From assembly GCA_022791635.1 (NCBI GenBank), contig JAAVZL010000002.1, positions 1 to 47,961 on the forward strand: a stretch of 47,961 bases of DNA, written 5' to 3'. Below are positions 17,045-26,193 of this stretch, piece by piece; within the stretch, counting starts at the first letter, position 1, and the number at the start of each line of letters is the position of its first letter. The stretch comes from Lachnospiraceae bacterium. GTDB taxonomy: Bacteria > Bacillota > Clostridia > Lachnospirales > Lachnospiraceae. The notes below the pieces were generated by a model. The model had not been told where the DNA came from. It did not search any database and saw only the letters and a program-made list of their open reading frames with translations. The position numbers and the translations under genes are program-made.

Positions 17045-19666
17045 TTATTTGTTATTCAAAGCCGCCTGTGCTGCCGCCAGCCGTGCAATGGGTACACGGA
17101 AGGGAGAGCAACTCACGTAGCTTAAGCCTGCCTTATGGCAGAACTCGATGGAGGAGGGATCTCCGCCATGCTCACCGCAGATGCCAAGCTTGATGTCCGG
17201 TCTGGTGGCCCGGCCTTCCTCTACGGCCATCTTCACCAGCTTGCCCACACCGTTCTGGTCCAGCCTTGCAAACGGGTCGGACTCGTAGATCTTGGACTTG
17301 TAGTAGGAATCCAGGAACTTGCCGGCGTCGTCACGGGAGAAGCCGAAGGTCATCTGGGTCAGGTCGTTGGTACCAAAGGAGAAGAACTCAGCCTCCTCGG
17401 CAATCTCTCCGGCCAGAAGAGCCGCACGGGGGATCTCAATCATGGTTCCGATGTGGTACTGAATATCGGAATTCTTTTCCTTCTTCACCCGCTCTGCAAT
17501 TTTCACAACCATCTCTTTTACGAATTTGAGCTCCTTCTTATCGCCAATGAGGGGAATCATAATCTCCGGTACAATATCGTAGCCCTTCTCTTCCTTCACC
17601 TCGATAGCAGCCTCCATGACTGCACGGGTCTGCATTCTTGCAATCTCCGGATAGGTAACGGCCAGACGACAGCCACGGTGTCCCATCATGGGGTTGAACT
17701 CCCGAAGCTCCTCGCATCTTGCCTCAACCTCCTCCGGCGTCATATGCATATCCTTCGCCAGAGCCGCAATGTCCTCCGGATCTGTGGGAACGAACTCATG
17801 GAGAGGCGGATCCAGATAGCGAACGGTCATGGGCTTGCCCTCCAGAGCCTCGTACATGGCCTTGAAGTCGCCCTTCTGATAAGGAATCAGCTCCCAGAGA
17901 GCCTCCTCTCTCATCTCCTCGGTCTCGGAGAGAATCATTTTGCGAATCTTCGGGATACGCTCCGGCTCAAAGAACATGTGCTCCGTACGGCAAAGGCCGA
18001 TGCCCTCTGCTCCAAGCTTGATGGCATTCTTTGTATCTGCAGGAGTGTCCGCATTGGTGCGCACACCCAGGGTACGGAACTCGTCCGCCCAGGCCATAAT
18101 CCGGCCGAAGTTGCCGCTTACGGATGCCTCCACGGTCTTAATATCTCCAAGGTAAATCTTACCGGTGGATCCGTCCAGGGAAATGTAATCGCCCTCTACA
18201 ATGTGATGTCCGCCCAGATCAAAGTACTTGGCTTCCTCGTCAATCTTAATCTCGCCGCAGCCGGATACACAGGCCGTACCCATTCCACGGGCTACAACGG
18301 CTGCATGGCTGGTCATGCCGCCCCGAACGGTCAGGATACCCTCTGCCGCATGCATGCCCTCGATATCCTCCGGAGAGGTCTCCAGACGTACCATGATGAC
18401 ACGCTCACCTCTCTTGCGGGCATTCTTGGCATCCTCTGCCGTAAAGTACACCTTACCGGCCGCAGCTCCCGGAGAAGCAGGAAGGGCCTCACCGATGACC
18501 TCGCCGGCTTTCAGAGCTTCCGGATCAAAGGTGGGATGCAGAAGCTGGTCTAAGGACTTGGCCTCAATACGAAGCACTGCCTCCTCCGGCGTAATCTTTC
18601 CTTCATCTACCAGATCGCAGGCAATCTGAATGGCTGCGGGAGCCGTTCTCTTGCCGTTTCTCGTCTGCAGGAAGTAGAGCTTGCCCTCCTGAATGGTGAA
18701 CTCCATATCCTGCATGTCGCGGTAGTGGTCCTCCAGGCGGTTGGCAATCTCCATGAACTGCTTGAAGCACTCCGGCAGATCCTCCTGAAGCTTTGTGATA
18801 GGCTGCGGGGTACGGATCCCGGCCACCACGTCCTCGCCCTGAGCATTGATCAGGTATTCACCGAAGATTCCCTTCTCGCCCGTAGCCGGATTTCTGGTAA
18901 ATGCAACACCGGTTCCGGAGGTGTCGCCCATATTTCCGAATACCATGGCCTGTACGTTTACGGCGGTTCCCCAGTCGCCGGGGATATCATTCATACGGCG
19001 GTATACGATAGCCCGCTCGTTGTCCCAGGAGCGGAACACGGCCTTTACGGCCTCCATCAGCTGTACCTTGGGATCCTGGGGGAATTCCTCTCCCATTTTC
19101 TCTTTGTAAATTGCTTTGTATCTTGCAATGACTTCTTTCAGATCATCGGCTGTCAGGTCGGTGTCAAACTTGGCTCCCTTGGACTCCTTGATCTCGTCCA
19201 GAATTCCCTCAAAGAAGGTCTTGCTCATCTCCATAACCACGTCGGAGAACATCTGAATAAATCTGCGGTAGGAATCATAAGCGAATCTGGGGTTGCCGGT
19301 CTTTCTCGCAAAGCCCTCTACCGCCTCATCGTTAAGACCAAGGTTCAGAATCGTGTCCATCATTCCGGGCATGGAAGCTCTTGCACCGGAGCGCACAGAT
19401 ACCAGAAGGGGATCCTCCGTATCGCCAAAGGTCTTGCCCTGGAGCTCCTCCAGATTGGCAAGAGCGGCAAAGATCTGCTCCTTAATCTCATCGGAAATCT
19501 GCTTTCCATTGTTGTAATAGTCGGTACATGCCTCTGTCGTAACGGTAAAGCCCTGGGGAATCGGCAGTCCCAAGCCTGTCATCTCAGCCAGATTTGCGCC
19601 TTTTCCGCCCAGAAGGTTCCGCATCTCGGCGTTGCCTTCCTTGAATAAATAAACCCATTTTGCCAT
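17045..19666 (-). CDS. ppdK: Pyruvate, phosphate dikinase
   Basis: Interconverts pyruvate, ATP and phosphate with PEP, AMP and PPi. The 873-residue protein is full length. It has the N-terminal ATP-grasp domain (MAKWVYLFKEG, LLGGKGANLAEMTGLGLPIP), the phosphohistidine swivel domain with GGMTSHAAVVARGMGTACVS (His in TSH), and the C-terminal PEP-binding barrel with GCRLAVTYPEIARMQ and CGEHGGDPSSIEFCH. The start at 19666 follows AGGAGG; residues further upstream in frame are out of family. With the PPi-dependent phosphofructokinase next to it, PPDK suggests PPi-linked, reversible glycolysis. It has its own promoter and a 135-base leader. Confidence 0.98.
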   Translation of the reverse strand: MAKWVYLFKEGNAEMRNLLGGKGANLAEMTGLGLPIPQGFTVTTEACTDYYNNGKQISDEIKEQIFAALANLEELQGKTFGDTEDPLLVSVRSGARASMPGMMDTILNLGLNDEAVEGFARKTGNPRFAYDSYRRFIQMFSDVVMEMSKTFFEGILDEIKESKGAKFDTDLTADDLKEVIARYKAIYKEKMGEEFPQDPKVQLMEAVKAVFRSWDNERAIVYRRMNDIPGDWGTAVNVQAMVFGNMGDTSGTGVAFTRNPATGEKGIFGEYLINAQGEDVVAGIRTPQPITKLQEDLPECFKQFMEIANRLEDHYRDMQDMEFTIQEGKLYFLQTRNGKRTAPAAIQIACDLVDEGKITPEEAVLRIEAKSLDQLLHPTFDPEALKAGEVIGEALPASPGAAAGKVYFTAEDAKNARKRGERVIMVRLETSPEDIEGMHAAEGILTVRGGMTSHAAVVARGMGTACVSGCGEIKIDEEAKYFDLGGHHIVEGDYISLDGSTGKIYLGDIKTVEASVSGNFGRIMAWADEFRTLGVRTNADTPADTKNAIKLGAEGIGLCRTEHMFFEPERIPKIRKMILSETEEMREEALWELIPYQKGDFKAMYEALEGKPMTVRYLDPPLHEFVPTDPEDIAALAKDMHMTPEEVEARCEELREFNPMMGHRGCRLAVTYPEIARMQTRAVMEAAIEVKEEKGYDIVPEIMIPLIGDKKELKFVKEMVVKIAERVKKEKNSDIQYHIGTMIEIPRAALLAGEIAEEAEFFSFGTNDLTQMTFGFSRDDAGKFLDSYYKSKIYESDPFARLDQNGVGKLVKMAVEEGRATRPDIKLGICGEHGGDPSSIEFCHKAGLSYVSCSPFRVPIARLAAAQAALNNK

Positions 19667-19806
19667 GTAACTGTTTCCTCCTGAATAATAATTTCTCCGG
19701 TGCGGTTTCTGCATAAGGCTTGTCCTCTACGCCCCCGCGTAAAGCCGCCCACACGCAAAGACGGCGCCGGATATGTGGTCAACGACCAAACCCTGCGCAC
19801 ATAAAT

Positions 19807-19834
19807 AGTGTAACACATTTGTAAAAATTGTCAA
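19807..19834 (-). promoter_or_regulatory. Promoter of ppdK
   Basis: On the minus strand: TTGACA (19834-19829), 16 bases, TACACT (19812-19807). Transcription would start near 19800, giving an untranslated leader of about 135 bases in which I see only a short GGTC/GACC hairpin. Confidence 0.65.
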
Positions 19835-19856
19835 GGCATTTTTAGCATATTTTAAC

Positions 19857-19890
19857 AACAAAATCGGGTGCTCTTGCACCCGATTTTGTT
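19857..19890 (-). terminator. Terminator of PPi-phosphofructokinase gene
   Basis: ACAAAATCGGGTGC pairs with GCACCCGATTTTGT around a TCTT loop, 26 bases after the stop codon. The T content follows on the minus strand, and the plus side is also T-rich, so it may act both ways. Confidence 0.85.
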
Positions 19891-19915
19891 TATTTTTTAA
19901 CATTATCCCTCTGAC

Positions 19916-21574
19916 TTATGCTTTCTCCAGCGCAAGGGTTCTGGTCGTAAGATCGCACACCTCGGTGGGTCCATAATACTGAATCGCTCCCGGAAATACG
20001 TAAGCAGTCTCCACCGCCCACTCATCTCTGTGGGCCTCAAAGTATTTAAACGGCTTTCCGTCCAGTTCCACAAGCGCCTTCTTGATAACCGGCTTGTCCG
20101 AACCGTGTCTTCTCTCCATATTCATCATTTTGGTAATCGGCATACCGCCTGCCACCCACTCTTCCGCCGGCCTGGACAGGTTGGAAACCTTGGAAAGGTA
20201 ACCATTGTAGCCGTACTGGATTAACATAAACGCATTATATCCGAGAGAGTAGCAATAGTCGGCATCAAAATTGGAGGGGAATGCACATCTTCCCTCATAG
20301 CCAAAGAAATGCGTCTGGACTGCGTACTTGCCCGTATAAGTTCCTGCCGCTTTTCTTGCTTTCAGCTTATCGCCTACGAGAGCGGCAAACAGCTTCTCGG
20401 ATTCAATCAGGGAAACCTGTACATTGCCATGGGGATCTCTCTCCAGGAAAAGCTGCTGCTGAATCGCCTGGGGAAGAATCGCAAATACTTCCATGGCCGC
20501 CCCCGAAAGTCCTTTCTCGATAAACGCATACTTCTCGCTCCAACTCGGAAGTGCATTAAACGCATCCGCCTTGCTTCCTGCCAGAAGCTCGTTGATCTCA
20601 CCAATCAGAGCGGAAAACTCCGGAACGAACTCTACCACGCCCTCCGGAATTACCACAACTCCAAAGTTAAGACCCTTTGCCGCTCTCTTCTCCACAGCAT
20701 CTGCAATATAATCTGCGATCTCGGACAGAGACTGCTTCTTTTCCTTAACCTCCTCGGAAATGAGGCAGATATTCGGCTGGCACTCCAGCGCGCATTCCAA
20801 TGCAACATGAGAAGCGCTCCGTCCCATAACCTTGATGAAATGCCAGTATTTCTTGGCGGAGTTGCAGTCTCTCTCAATGTTTCCAATCAATTCGCTGTAA
20901 GTCTTGGTAGCCGTATCAAAACCAAAGGAAATCTCAATATCCTCGTTCTTTAAGTCGCCGTCGATGGTCTTCGGACAGCCGATGACCTGTACACCCGTGT
21001 TGTGGGCCGCCATGTACTCCGCAAGCACGCAGGCATTCGTGTTCGAATCGTCGCCGCCGATGATAACGATGGCCGTAATGCCGTGCTTCTTGCAGACCTC
21101 TGTGGCAACCGCAAACTGCTCTTCGGTCTCCAGCTTGGTTCTTCCGGAGCCGATGATATCAAATCCGCCGGTATTCCGGTACTGATCAATGTAAGCATCC
21201 TCAAACACGATATACTTATCCTCAATCAATCCGCTGGGACCGCCCTTGAAACCAATCAGTACATTCTCTTTGTTGGTGGCCTTCAGCGCATCATACAGAC
21301 CGCACACCACATTATGTCCGCCAGGCGCCTGTCCGCCGGAAAGAATCACGCCGACTACCTGCTTCTTGGCGGCAGAAGTATTCTGTCCCTTCTCAAAGGT
21401 AACCTCCGGTTTTCCATAGGTATTCGGGAACAGCGCTTTGATTTTCTCCTGATCCGCCGCGCTGGTGGTCGCGCTTCCCTCTTTCACGGCAATCTCGGTG
21501 ATGCCGTTTCTCAACATTGCCGGAAGCTTCGGTACATATTCATATCTTGCTTTCTGAAGTGGTGAAAGATTCAT
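19916..21574 (-). CDS. pfp: Diphosphate--fructose-6-phosphate 1-phosphotransferase
   Basis: PPi-dependent phosphofructokinase of the long form (552 residues, like the plant beta subunit and bacterial long PFPs). The motif [11 protein letters not shown] has the second Asp that marks PPi rather than ATP use. [21 protein letters not shown] gives the catalytic TIDGD, and [11 protein letters not shown] is the sugar-phosphate binding strand. I chose the ATG at 21574, with AGGAG 7 bases before it; an ATG two codons upstream is too close. It catalyses a reversible step and so serves both glycolysis and gluconeogenesis, using PPi that PPDK or biosynthesis supplies. Confidence 0.95.
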   Translation of the reverse strand: MNLSPLQKARYEYVPKLPAMLRNGITEIAVKEGSATTSAADQEKIKALFPNTYGKPEVTFEKGQNTSAAKKQVVGVILSGGQAPGGHNVVCGLYDALKATNKENVLIGFKGGPSGLIEDKYIVFEDAYIDQYRNTGGFDIIGSGRTKLETEEQFAVATEVCKKHGITAIVIIGGDDSNTNACVLAEYMAAHNTGVQVIGCPKTIDGDLKNEDIEISFGFDTATKTYSELIGNIERDCNSAKKYWHFIKVMGRSASHVALECALECQPNICLISEEVKEKKQSLSEIADYIADAVEKRAAKGLNFGVVVIPEGVVEFVPEFSALIGEINELLAGSKADAFNALPSWSEKYAFIEKGLSGAAMEVFAILPQAIQQQLFLERDPHGNVQVSLIESEKLFAALVGDKLKARKAAGTYTGKYAVQTHFFGYEGRCAFPSNFDADYCYSLGYNAFMLIQYGYNGYLSKVSNLSRPAEEWVAGGMPITKMMNMERRHGSDKPVIKKALVELDGKPFKYFEAHRDEWAVETAYVFPGAIQYYGPTEVCDLTTRTLALEKA

Positions 21575-21623
21575 AATCATACTCCTTTGTTATTTTTTAC
21601 GGAGCTTTAAACACTCCTATTTT

Positions 21624-21652
21624 AAACTATCACTATTTGGTAATTTCGTCAA
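21624..21652 (-). promoter_or_regulatory. Possible promoter of pfp
   Basis: On the minus strand: TTGACG (21652-21647), 17 bases, TAGTTT (21629-21624). The -10 is weak. It lies between the glyS stop codon and the pfp start. Confidence 0.35.
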
Positions 21653-21667
21653 CCTTCAGCCCGCAGC

Positions 21668-23056
21668 TTAAAACTGAAACTTATCCGCAAAATAAGCTTC
21701 CAGCTCGTCGATCTTCACCCGAACCTGAGCCATGGTATCCCGATCCCGGACCGTCACTGCTTTATCCTCCTCAGAGTCAAAGTCATAGGTCACGCAGAAG
21801 GGCGTTCCAATCTCATCCTGGCGGCGGTAGCGCTTTCCGATGTTGCCGCGATCGTCGAACTCGCAGTTATAGGTCTTACAAAGCTTCTGATAGATAGCCT
21901 CCGCACCCTCATTCAGCTTCTTGGACAGGGGAAGCACGCCAATCTTCACAGGCGCCAGTGCAGGATGGAAATGCATCACCGTACGCATGTCTCCGCCCTC
22001 CAGCTCCTCCTCGTCATAGGCGGCGCACAGGAAGGCAAGAACCACCCGGTCTGCACCCAGAGAGGGCTCAATCACATAGGGAATGTATTTTTCTTTGGTC
22101 TCGTCGTCAAAGTAGGACAGATCCGCCTTGGATACGTTCTGATGCTGGGTCAGGTCATAATCCGTCCGGTCCGCAATGCCCCACAGCTCACCCCAGCCGA
22201 AGGGGAAGAGGAATTCCAGATCCGTGGTGGCCTTGCTGTAGAAGCTTAACTCTTCCTTCTCGTGATCCCTTGCCCGAAGCTCCTCATCCTTCATGCCAAG
22301 GGCCTTTAACCAGTCAATGCAGTACTGCTTCCAGTAGGCGAACCACTCAAGATCCGTATCCGGCTTGCAGAAGAACTCCAGCTCCATCTGCTCAAACTCT
22401 CTGGTGCGGAAGGTAAAGTTTCCGGGCGTAATCTCATTTCGGAAGGACTTTCCAATCTGAGCAATACCGAAGGGAACCTTCTTTCTGGAGGTTCTCTGTA
22501 CATTCTTAAAGTTCACAAAGATTCCCTGGGCTGTTTCGGGGCGAAGATATACGGTGTTCTTGGCGTCCTCGGTGACACCCTGGAAGGTCTTGAACATCAG
22601 GTTAAACTGGCGGATATCCGTAAAATCATGCTTTCCGCAGGAGGGGCAGGCAATGGCATGCTCGTCGATGTAAGCCTTCATCTCCTCCTGGGACCAGGCG
22701 TCCACGGATCCCTCTGCCGTCACGTTGTTCTCCTTCATGTAATCCTCAATCAGCTGATCCGCACGGAAGCGGGCTTTACAGCTTTTACAGTCCATCAGGG
22801 GATCGGAAAAGCTTCCCAGATGTCCGGAGGCCACCCAGGTCTGGGGGTTCATCAAAATGGCGCAGTCCACGCCTACGTTGTAGGGATTCTCCTGAACGAA
22901 TTTCTGCCACCAGGCGCGCTTTACATTGTTCTTAAGCTCCACGCCCAGATTTCCATAATCCCAGGTATTGGCAAGGCCTCCGTAGATCTCGGAGCCGGGA
23001 TAGATGAATCCCCTTGCCTTTGCCAGAGCCGCAATTTTGTCCATTGTTTTTTCCAT
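21668..23056 (-). CDS. glyS: Glycyl-tRNA synthetase (dimeric type)
   Basis: Class II aminoacyl-tRNA synthetase charging tRNA(Gly). The 462-residue single-chain form is the alpha2 type common in Clostridia and archaea, not the tetrameric bacterial form. It shows [32 protein letters not shown] (motif 1 region), [15 protein letters not shown] with [19 protein letters not shown] (motif 2) and [16 protein letters not shown] (motif 3). The C-terminal anticodon-binding domain follows ([15 protein letters not shown] onward). An insert with CKSCKARF and CPSCGKHDF may bind zinc. AAGGAG precedes the ATG. A lipoprotein gene lies 60 bases upstream and shares its promoter; no T-box fits in the gap. Confidence 0.97.
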   Translation of the reverse strand: MEKTMDKIAALAKARGFIYPGSEIYGGLANTWDYGNLGVELKNNVKRAWWQKFVQENPYNVGVDCAILMNPQTWVASGHLGSFSDPLMDCKSCKARFRADQLIEDYMKENNVTAEGSVDAWSQEEMKAYIDEHAIACPSCGKHDFTDIRQFNLMFKTFQGVTEDAKNTVYLRPETAQGIFVNFKNVQRTSRKKVPFGIAQIGKSFRNEITPGNFTFRTREFEQMELEFFCKPDTDLEWFAYWKQYCIDWLKALGMKDEELRARDHEKEELSFYSKATTDLEFLFPFGWGELWGIADRTDYDLTQHQNVSKADLSYFDDETKEKYIPYVIEPSLGADRVVLAFLCAAYDEEELEGGDMRTVMHFHPALAPVKIGVLPLSKKLNEGAEAIYQKLCKTYNCEFDDRGNIGKRYRRQDEIGTPFCVTYDFDSEEDKAVTVRDRDTMAQVRVKIDELEAYFADKFQF

Positions 23057-23115
23057 TTTTTCTATCTCCTTTTTATTCGAGTTCCGTCCCCTTGTACACG
23101 GAGGGTACTGTTTTT

Positions 23116-23715
23116 TTATTTATAAATGATACAGGCCTGCCCTGCCTCTTCGCTTATGGCCGCCTCCTTCTTTCCCACAATCTGTACGCTTCCGGAAGGG
23201 CTGACGCACTGAATTTCTCCCGGTACCTGAACCTTAAGCACCTCTCCGGTAATCAGCACCTTTAAGCTCTCCGGCTTGGACAGGCTGCCGATGTCTGTAA
23301 GGCTTCCGTCTGCTCCCAGAAATTCGCCCTCCAAATCATACTCTGCTTCCCGGGCCTCTTCAAGGGTCCCTACAAACAGGGTGGCGCCTGTGGAAGAGGT
23401 ATTGTAGTAATAATCCTCAAAAAAGCGGGCTTCCGTGAAGGTAAGCTGCATTACCACAGTTCCTTTCTGTTCCTCCAGCAGCTTTAAGGCAAGGGGATCG
23501 GAGCCGAATTTTTGGTTGTAGGTTGCGATCTCGTCCTCTATATCTTTTTGAAGCCCTTCCAGATCGTAGAAGTCCTTTTGAAAGTCCTCCACCACCGTAT
23601 AGGTTATCTCGCCTTTTTTATTCACGGTAATGGTAGTCTCGTCTGGCACTTTTTCCGAGCACCCTGTCAGAAAAAGGCAGAGTGTCAAAACGCATACACT
23701 GATTAATTTTCTCAT
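23116..23715 (-). CDS. Putative lipoprotein
   Basis: A 199-residue exported protein. The signal peptide [20 protein letters not shown] has a lipobox (LTGC, lipidated Cys19), so it should be anchored on the outer face of the membrane. The mature part begins with a [19 protein letters not shown] strand pattern and is rich in acidic and aromatic residues, without a recognisable domain. It lies upstream of glyS on the same transcript with a very good promoter, but no functional link is evident. AGGGGAGGAA precedes the ATG. Confidence 0.75.
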   Translation of the reverse strand: MRKLISVCVLTLCLFLTGCSEKVPDETTITVNKKGEITYTVVEDFQKDFYDLEGLQKDIEDEIATYNQKFGSDPLALKLLEEQKGTVVMQLTFTEARFFEDYYYNTSSTGATLFVGTLEEAREAEYDLEGEFLGADGSLTDIGSLSKPESLKVLITGEVLKVQVPGEIQCVSPSGSVQIVGKKEAAISEEAGQACIIYK

Positions 23716-23763
23716 GTAAGTTCCTCCCCTTATAAGAAAAACAGCAGTCTTCCCGTCCGATCT

Positions 23764-23792
23764 AGTATAGCGTCTTTTTCCTTTTTTTTCAA
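23764..23792 (-). promoter_or_regulatory. Promoter of lipoprotein-glyS
   Basis: On the minus strand: TTGAAA (23792-23787), 17 bases, TATACT (23769-23764), near consensus. The -35 overlaps the last codons of recO, so glyS is transcribed independently of the recO-era cluster. Confidence 0.75.
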
Positions 23793-24439
23793 CTCATTTC
23801 CTCCAGAATCTCCAGAGATTTGAATTTTCCTTCCATATAAAGTTCCCGCCAGCGATGAAGCACAAAGCGCAGTTCTTTCAGCACTTCCTCGGATACGGTA
23901 AAGGTGTAGAGTTTTTCCGGGGGGGAGGACACGATAAAATTCAGTGCGTAGCGGGCGGAGGGGCCTATTTCCAGCTCTTCGAACTCTACGGGGCACTCTC
24001 CATTGATGACCAGTGTTTTTAGCTCGTATATGTAGCGGACCAGCTCCCTGGGGATGTGGGTGTGAAGGAGAGCTCGTAAGGATTGGTATAAGAGCTTTAG
24101 CATGAGGATCTCGTCGTTTGCTTCTCGGGTGTAGTATTCTGCCACTTCGCAGAAGTAGAAGCCGTAGCAGGCGCCTTCCACATCTGTGCTTAGCTCGGAA
24201 AAGTAGTTGATTGCTTTGGCCTGCATGAGGTTGAAGGAGCTGCGGCCTTCGTAGACGAAGAATTCTCCGAATACGAAGGAATTGCACACAGCAAGAAGAG
24301 AGCTGTTCTGACGTCTGGCTCCCTTCGCGAATATGGTTATTTTTCCTCGTTCTTTTGTGAGCACGATCAGGCGCTTATCGTAGTCATTGTAGGGATATGC
24401 TGCCAGAATCATGCCGGTCACTGTGATGGTCTGTCCCAT
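23789..24439 (-). CDS. recO: DNA repair protein RecO
   Basis: Recombination mediator that anneals ssDNA and loads RecA with RecR. The N-terminal OB-fold starts with TVTGMILAAYPYNDYDKRLIVLTKERGKITIFAKGARR, typical of RecO. A helical domain follows with the FVFGEFFVYEGRSSF and YELKTLVINGECP blocks. At 216 residues it is about 30 shorter than usual, and the four-Cys zinc finger is absent (only CP in GECP). Zinc-less RecO proteins do exist. It overlaps the YqzL-like gene by 56 bases. The recO / yqzL / era neighbourhood matches that of Bacillus. Confidence 0.92.
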   Translation of the reverse strand: MGQTITVTGMILAAYPYNDYDKRLIVLTKERGKITIFAKGARRQNSSLLAVCNSFVFGEFFVYEGRSSFNLMQAKAINYFSELSTDVEGACYGFYFCEVAEYYTREANDEILMLKLLYQSLRALLHTHIPRELVRYIYELKTLVINGECPVEFEELEIGPSARYALNFIVSSPPEKLYTFTVSEEVLKELRFVLHRWRELYMEGKFKSLEILEEMS

Positions 24440-24572
24440 GTTCTGTCTCTTTCCGGGCCTGTATGCCGTTTGGTTCTCTTCGTTCTGTCCGGGTCTTTAC
24501 GCGTCCTGCGGATCTTTTGTAGGAAAGATAGTCCTCCACTGCTCCTGTCTCTTCAAATTGCTCCCATGTCAT
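24384..24572 (-). CDS. yqzL: YqzL-like small protein
   Basis: A 62-residue protein beginning MTWEQFEETGAVEDYLSYKR. This closely resembles the Bacillus YqzL pattern (TWxxFxxTGxxExYLxxK). Its place between era and recO is also the Bacillus position, which supports the call. Residues after about 22 are charged and low complexity and overlap the recO start by 56 bases. In related genomes the protein may end earlier. The ATG at 24572 has only a weak GGGGCG site. Function is unknown in the family. Confidence 0.65.
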   Translation of the reverse strand: MTWEQFEETGAVEDYLSYKRSAGRVKTRTERREPNGIQARKETEHGTDHHSDRHDSGSISLQ

Positions 24573-24740
24573 TTTTATCGCCCCTGTTCTAACTTTGAAT
24601 GTACCTTTACACAGGATGTGCTCGTTCCTTATTTTTAAGGACTTGGATTGCTTGTGTGTGTTTTGGTATAAGATTAGGATCTCCATGGGAGGGGTTCTTA
24701 TCCTGTTAAAAAACTACCAGATCTTTTTTTGGGAAATGCC

Positions 24741-24769
24741 TTGACAGGGGTGGATATGGATCGTATATT
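24741..24769 (+). promoter_or_regulatory. Strong plus-strand promoter before structured RNA
   Basis: TTGACA (24741-24746), 17 bases, TATATT (24764-24769): one mismatch in the -10 and none in the -35. It points right, where there is no gene on the plus strand, so the product should be an RNA starting near 24776. Confidence 0.7.
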
Positions 24770-24775
24770 TTTGGC

Positions 24776-25015
24776 TTTAGCGCTTTGTGACATTTTGGCG
24801 TATGCGAAAGAGTGTGCAGGCTCCGGGCAAGAACCGCCACCCAGATCCTAAGGAATCCACCAAGCCTTGCTTGGTACCCCTTAGGATAACTCCTAGCCGG
24901 GGCGGCCCTCCTCCCCTGCGCCGGTCATTCTGCATGGCTTCGTGGAGGGTGTTGGGTGTATTGCCCTCAGTGTGCAAGGGTGTATACAGTTTTGCATCTC
25001 GGATTTGCGATTCTG
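24776..25015 (+). ncRNA. Candidate structured non-coding RNA
   Basis: The region has no supported gene, but a near-consensus promoter precedes it and several long-range pairings fit one fold. They are ATGCGAAA (24802-24809) with TTTTGCAT (24990-24997) and GGGCAA (24825-24830) with TTGCCC (24961-24966). ATCCTAAGG...CCTTAGGAT (24845-24887) encloses ACCAAGC/GCTTGGT, and CCCTCC...GGAGGG runs 24906-24949. It is unlike tmRNA, RNase P RNA or SRP RNA, whose signature sequences I do not find. A 6S RNA seems unlikely because the fold is branched. A raiA-type or other large RNA class is possible. The 3' end is uncertain, and it converges on the end of era. Confidence 0.5.
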
Positions 25016-25028
25016 CTGTGGGAGTTCG

Positions 25029-25940
25029 TTAGGTGTCCAGATCTTTTTTGTTGTAGCCGAAGTTTTTGATGAGGTAGTCGCTGTCGCGCCAGTCTTTTTT
25101 TACTTTTACCCAGAGCTGGAGATTTACTTTTTGCTCCAGTTGTTGTTCGATTTCGTAGCGGGCGGCGCTTCCTATCTTTTTTAGCATGGCTCCCTGTTTT
25201 CCGATGATGATGCCTTTGTGGGAGTCTTTTTCGCAGATTATGGTGGCCTCGATATCTGCCACTTGGCCGCCGGATCGGGTTTTCATGGTTTCGATGGATA
25301 CGGCTATGCCGTGGGGGATCTCTTCGTCCAGGCAGCGAAGGGCTTTTTCCCGGATGAGCTCTGCCACTATCTGACGCATGGGTTGATCGGTTATGGTGTC
25401 TTCGTCGTAGAAGTTGGGCCCGTAGGGGAGGTATTTGAAGATCTGATCTAGGAGTACCTCTTTGTTGTCGCCCTTTAGGGCGGAGACCGGTATGATCTCC
25501 TGGAAGTCGTAAAGCTTTTGGTAGGCGTCGATGACGGGGAGTAGCGCTTCTTTTTTTACGGTGTCGGTTTTGTTTATGACGAGTATTACGGGGGTGTCTA
25601 CTCTTTTTAGGCGCTCTGCTATGTGCCGGTCGCCGGCTCCGATGAAGTCGGAGGGCTCTACCAGCCAGAGAATGATGTCTACCTCCCGGAGGGTGCGCTC
25701 TGCCACGTGGACCATATATTCTCCCAGCTTGTTTTTGGCTTTGTGGATGCCGGGAGTGTCTACGAAGACAATCTGTCCCTCTTTGCAGGTATATACGGTT
25801 TGGATCCGGTTCCGGGTGGTCTGTGGCTTGTGGGAGGTGATGGCTATCTTCTGTCCGATGAGCTGATTCATCAGGGTGGATTTTCCTACGTTTGGCCTGC
25901 CAATCAGGGTGGCAAAGCCGGATTTATTATCTGCTTTCAT
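25029..25940 (-). CDS. era: GTPase Era
   Basis: GTP-binding protein needed for 16S rRNA maturation and 30S assembly. G1 is GRPNVGKST (14-22). The G2-G3 region contains TRNRIQTVYT and VDTPGIHKAKN, and G4 is NKTD. The C-terminal KH domain carries IEATIICEKDSHKGIIIGKQG, which binds the 3' end of 16S rRNA. I chose the ATG at 25940 from the family N-terminus (KSGFATLIGRP); there is no convincing ribosome site before it. A TTG 9 codons upstream is an alternative. A long palindromic element (25996-26176) lies immediately upstream, which is unusual for this essential gene. Confidence 0.96.
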   Translation of the reverse strand: MKADNKSGFATLIGRPNVGKSTLMNQLIGQKIAITSHKPQTTRNRIQTVYTCKEGQIVFVDTPGIHKAKNKLGEYMVHVAERTLREVDIILWLVEPSDFIGAGDRHIAERLKRVDTPVILVINKTDTVKKEALLPVIDAYQKLYDFQEIIPVSALKGDNKEVLLDQIFKYLPYGPNFYDEDTITDQPMRQIVAELIREKALRCLDEEIPHGIAVSIETMKTRSGGQVADIEATIICEKDSHKGIIIGKQGAMLKKIGSAARYEIEQQLEQKVNLQLWVKVKKDWRDSDYLIKNFGYNKKDLDT

Positions 25941-25995
25941 AGTCTGTTTTTGATTCCAGTTCCGCAAGCCTTTGCTTGCTGTGCATTTAAGCTAT

Positions 25996-26176
25996 GGGGC
26001 TGCCGCAAAATAAGGCAACAGACTTTTCCAATATTCAGTGTCCGGCTGTTCTCGTACATTCTGTCTGATATGGACGGATATTGCCTTGGCAATGTCCGTC
26101 CGGAGCAGACAGAATGTACGAGAACCGTCCGAACACGGATATGGAAATGTCTGATGGTTTATTTTGCGGCAGCCCC
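25996..26176. repeat. Long palindromic element, copy A
   Basis: A 181-bp imperfect palindrome. The outer 18 bp (GGGGCTGCCGCAAAATAA and its complement) pair perfectly. The next few bases do not pair, then CAGAC/GTCTG pairs. The inner 60 bases pair with conserved bulges, including a perfect 20-bp block GTTCTCGTACATTCTGTCTG. It lies 17 bases after the nhaC stop codon and 55 before era. There is no T run, so it is not a standard terminator. Copies B and C share the inner sequence. Confidence 0.85.
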
Positions 26177-26193
26177 TTCCATTTGCTGTTTGT

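Noticed and set aside
17135..18553. 472-residue open frame antisense to ppdK
   Set aside because: Lies wholly within ppdK, with repetitive His/Leu/Gly composition typical of antisense frames.
23057..23115. T-box leader for glyS
   Set aside because: Only 59 bases separate the lipoprotein stop codon from glyS, and no AGGGTGGNACCGCG motif is present.
24844..24888. T-box or cobalamin riboswitch in the recO-era spacer
   Set aside because: The GGGTGG-like stretch on the minus strand does not continue into the T-box consensus, and no B12-box is present.
24777..24977. Minus-strand open frame of 66 residues in the recO-era spacer
   Set aside because: Composition is unlike a protein, there is no ribosome site, and the sequence is explained better by RNA stems.
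25996..26176. CRISPR array or insertion sequence
   Set aside because: There is one palindrome per site, no spacer-repeat periodicity, no coding capacity and no transposase anywhere in the window.
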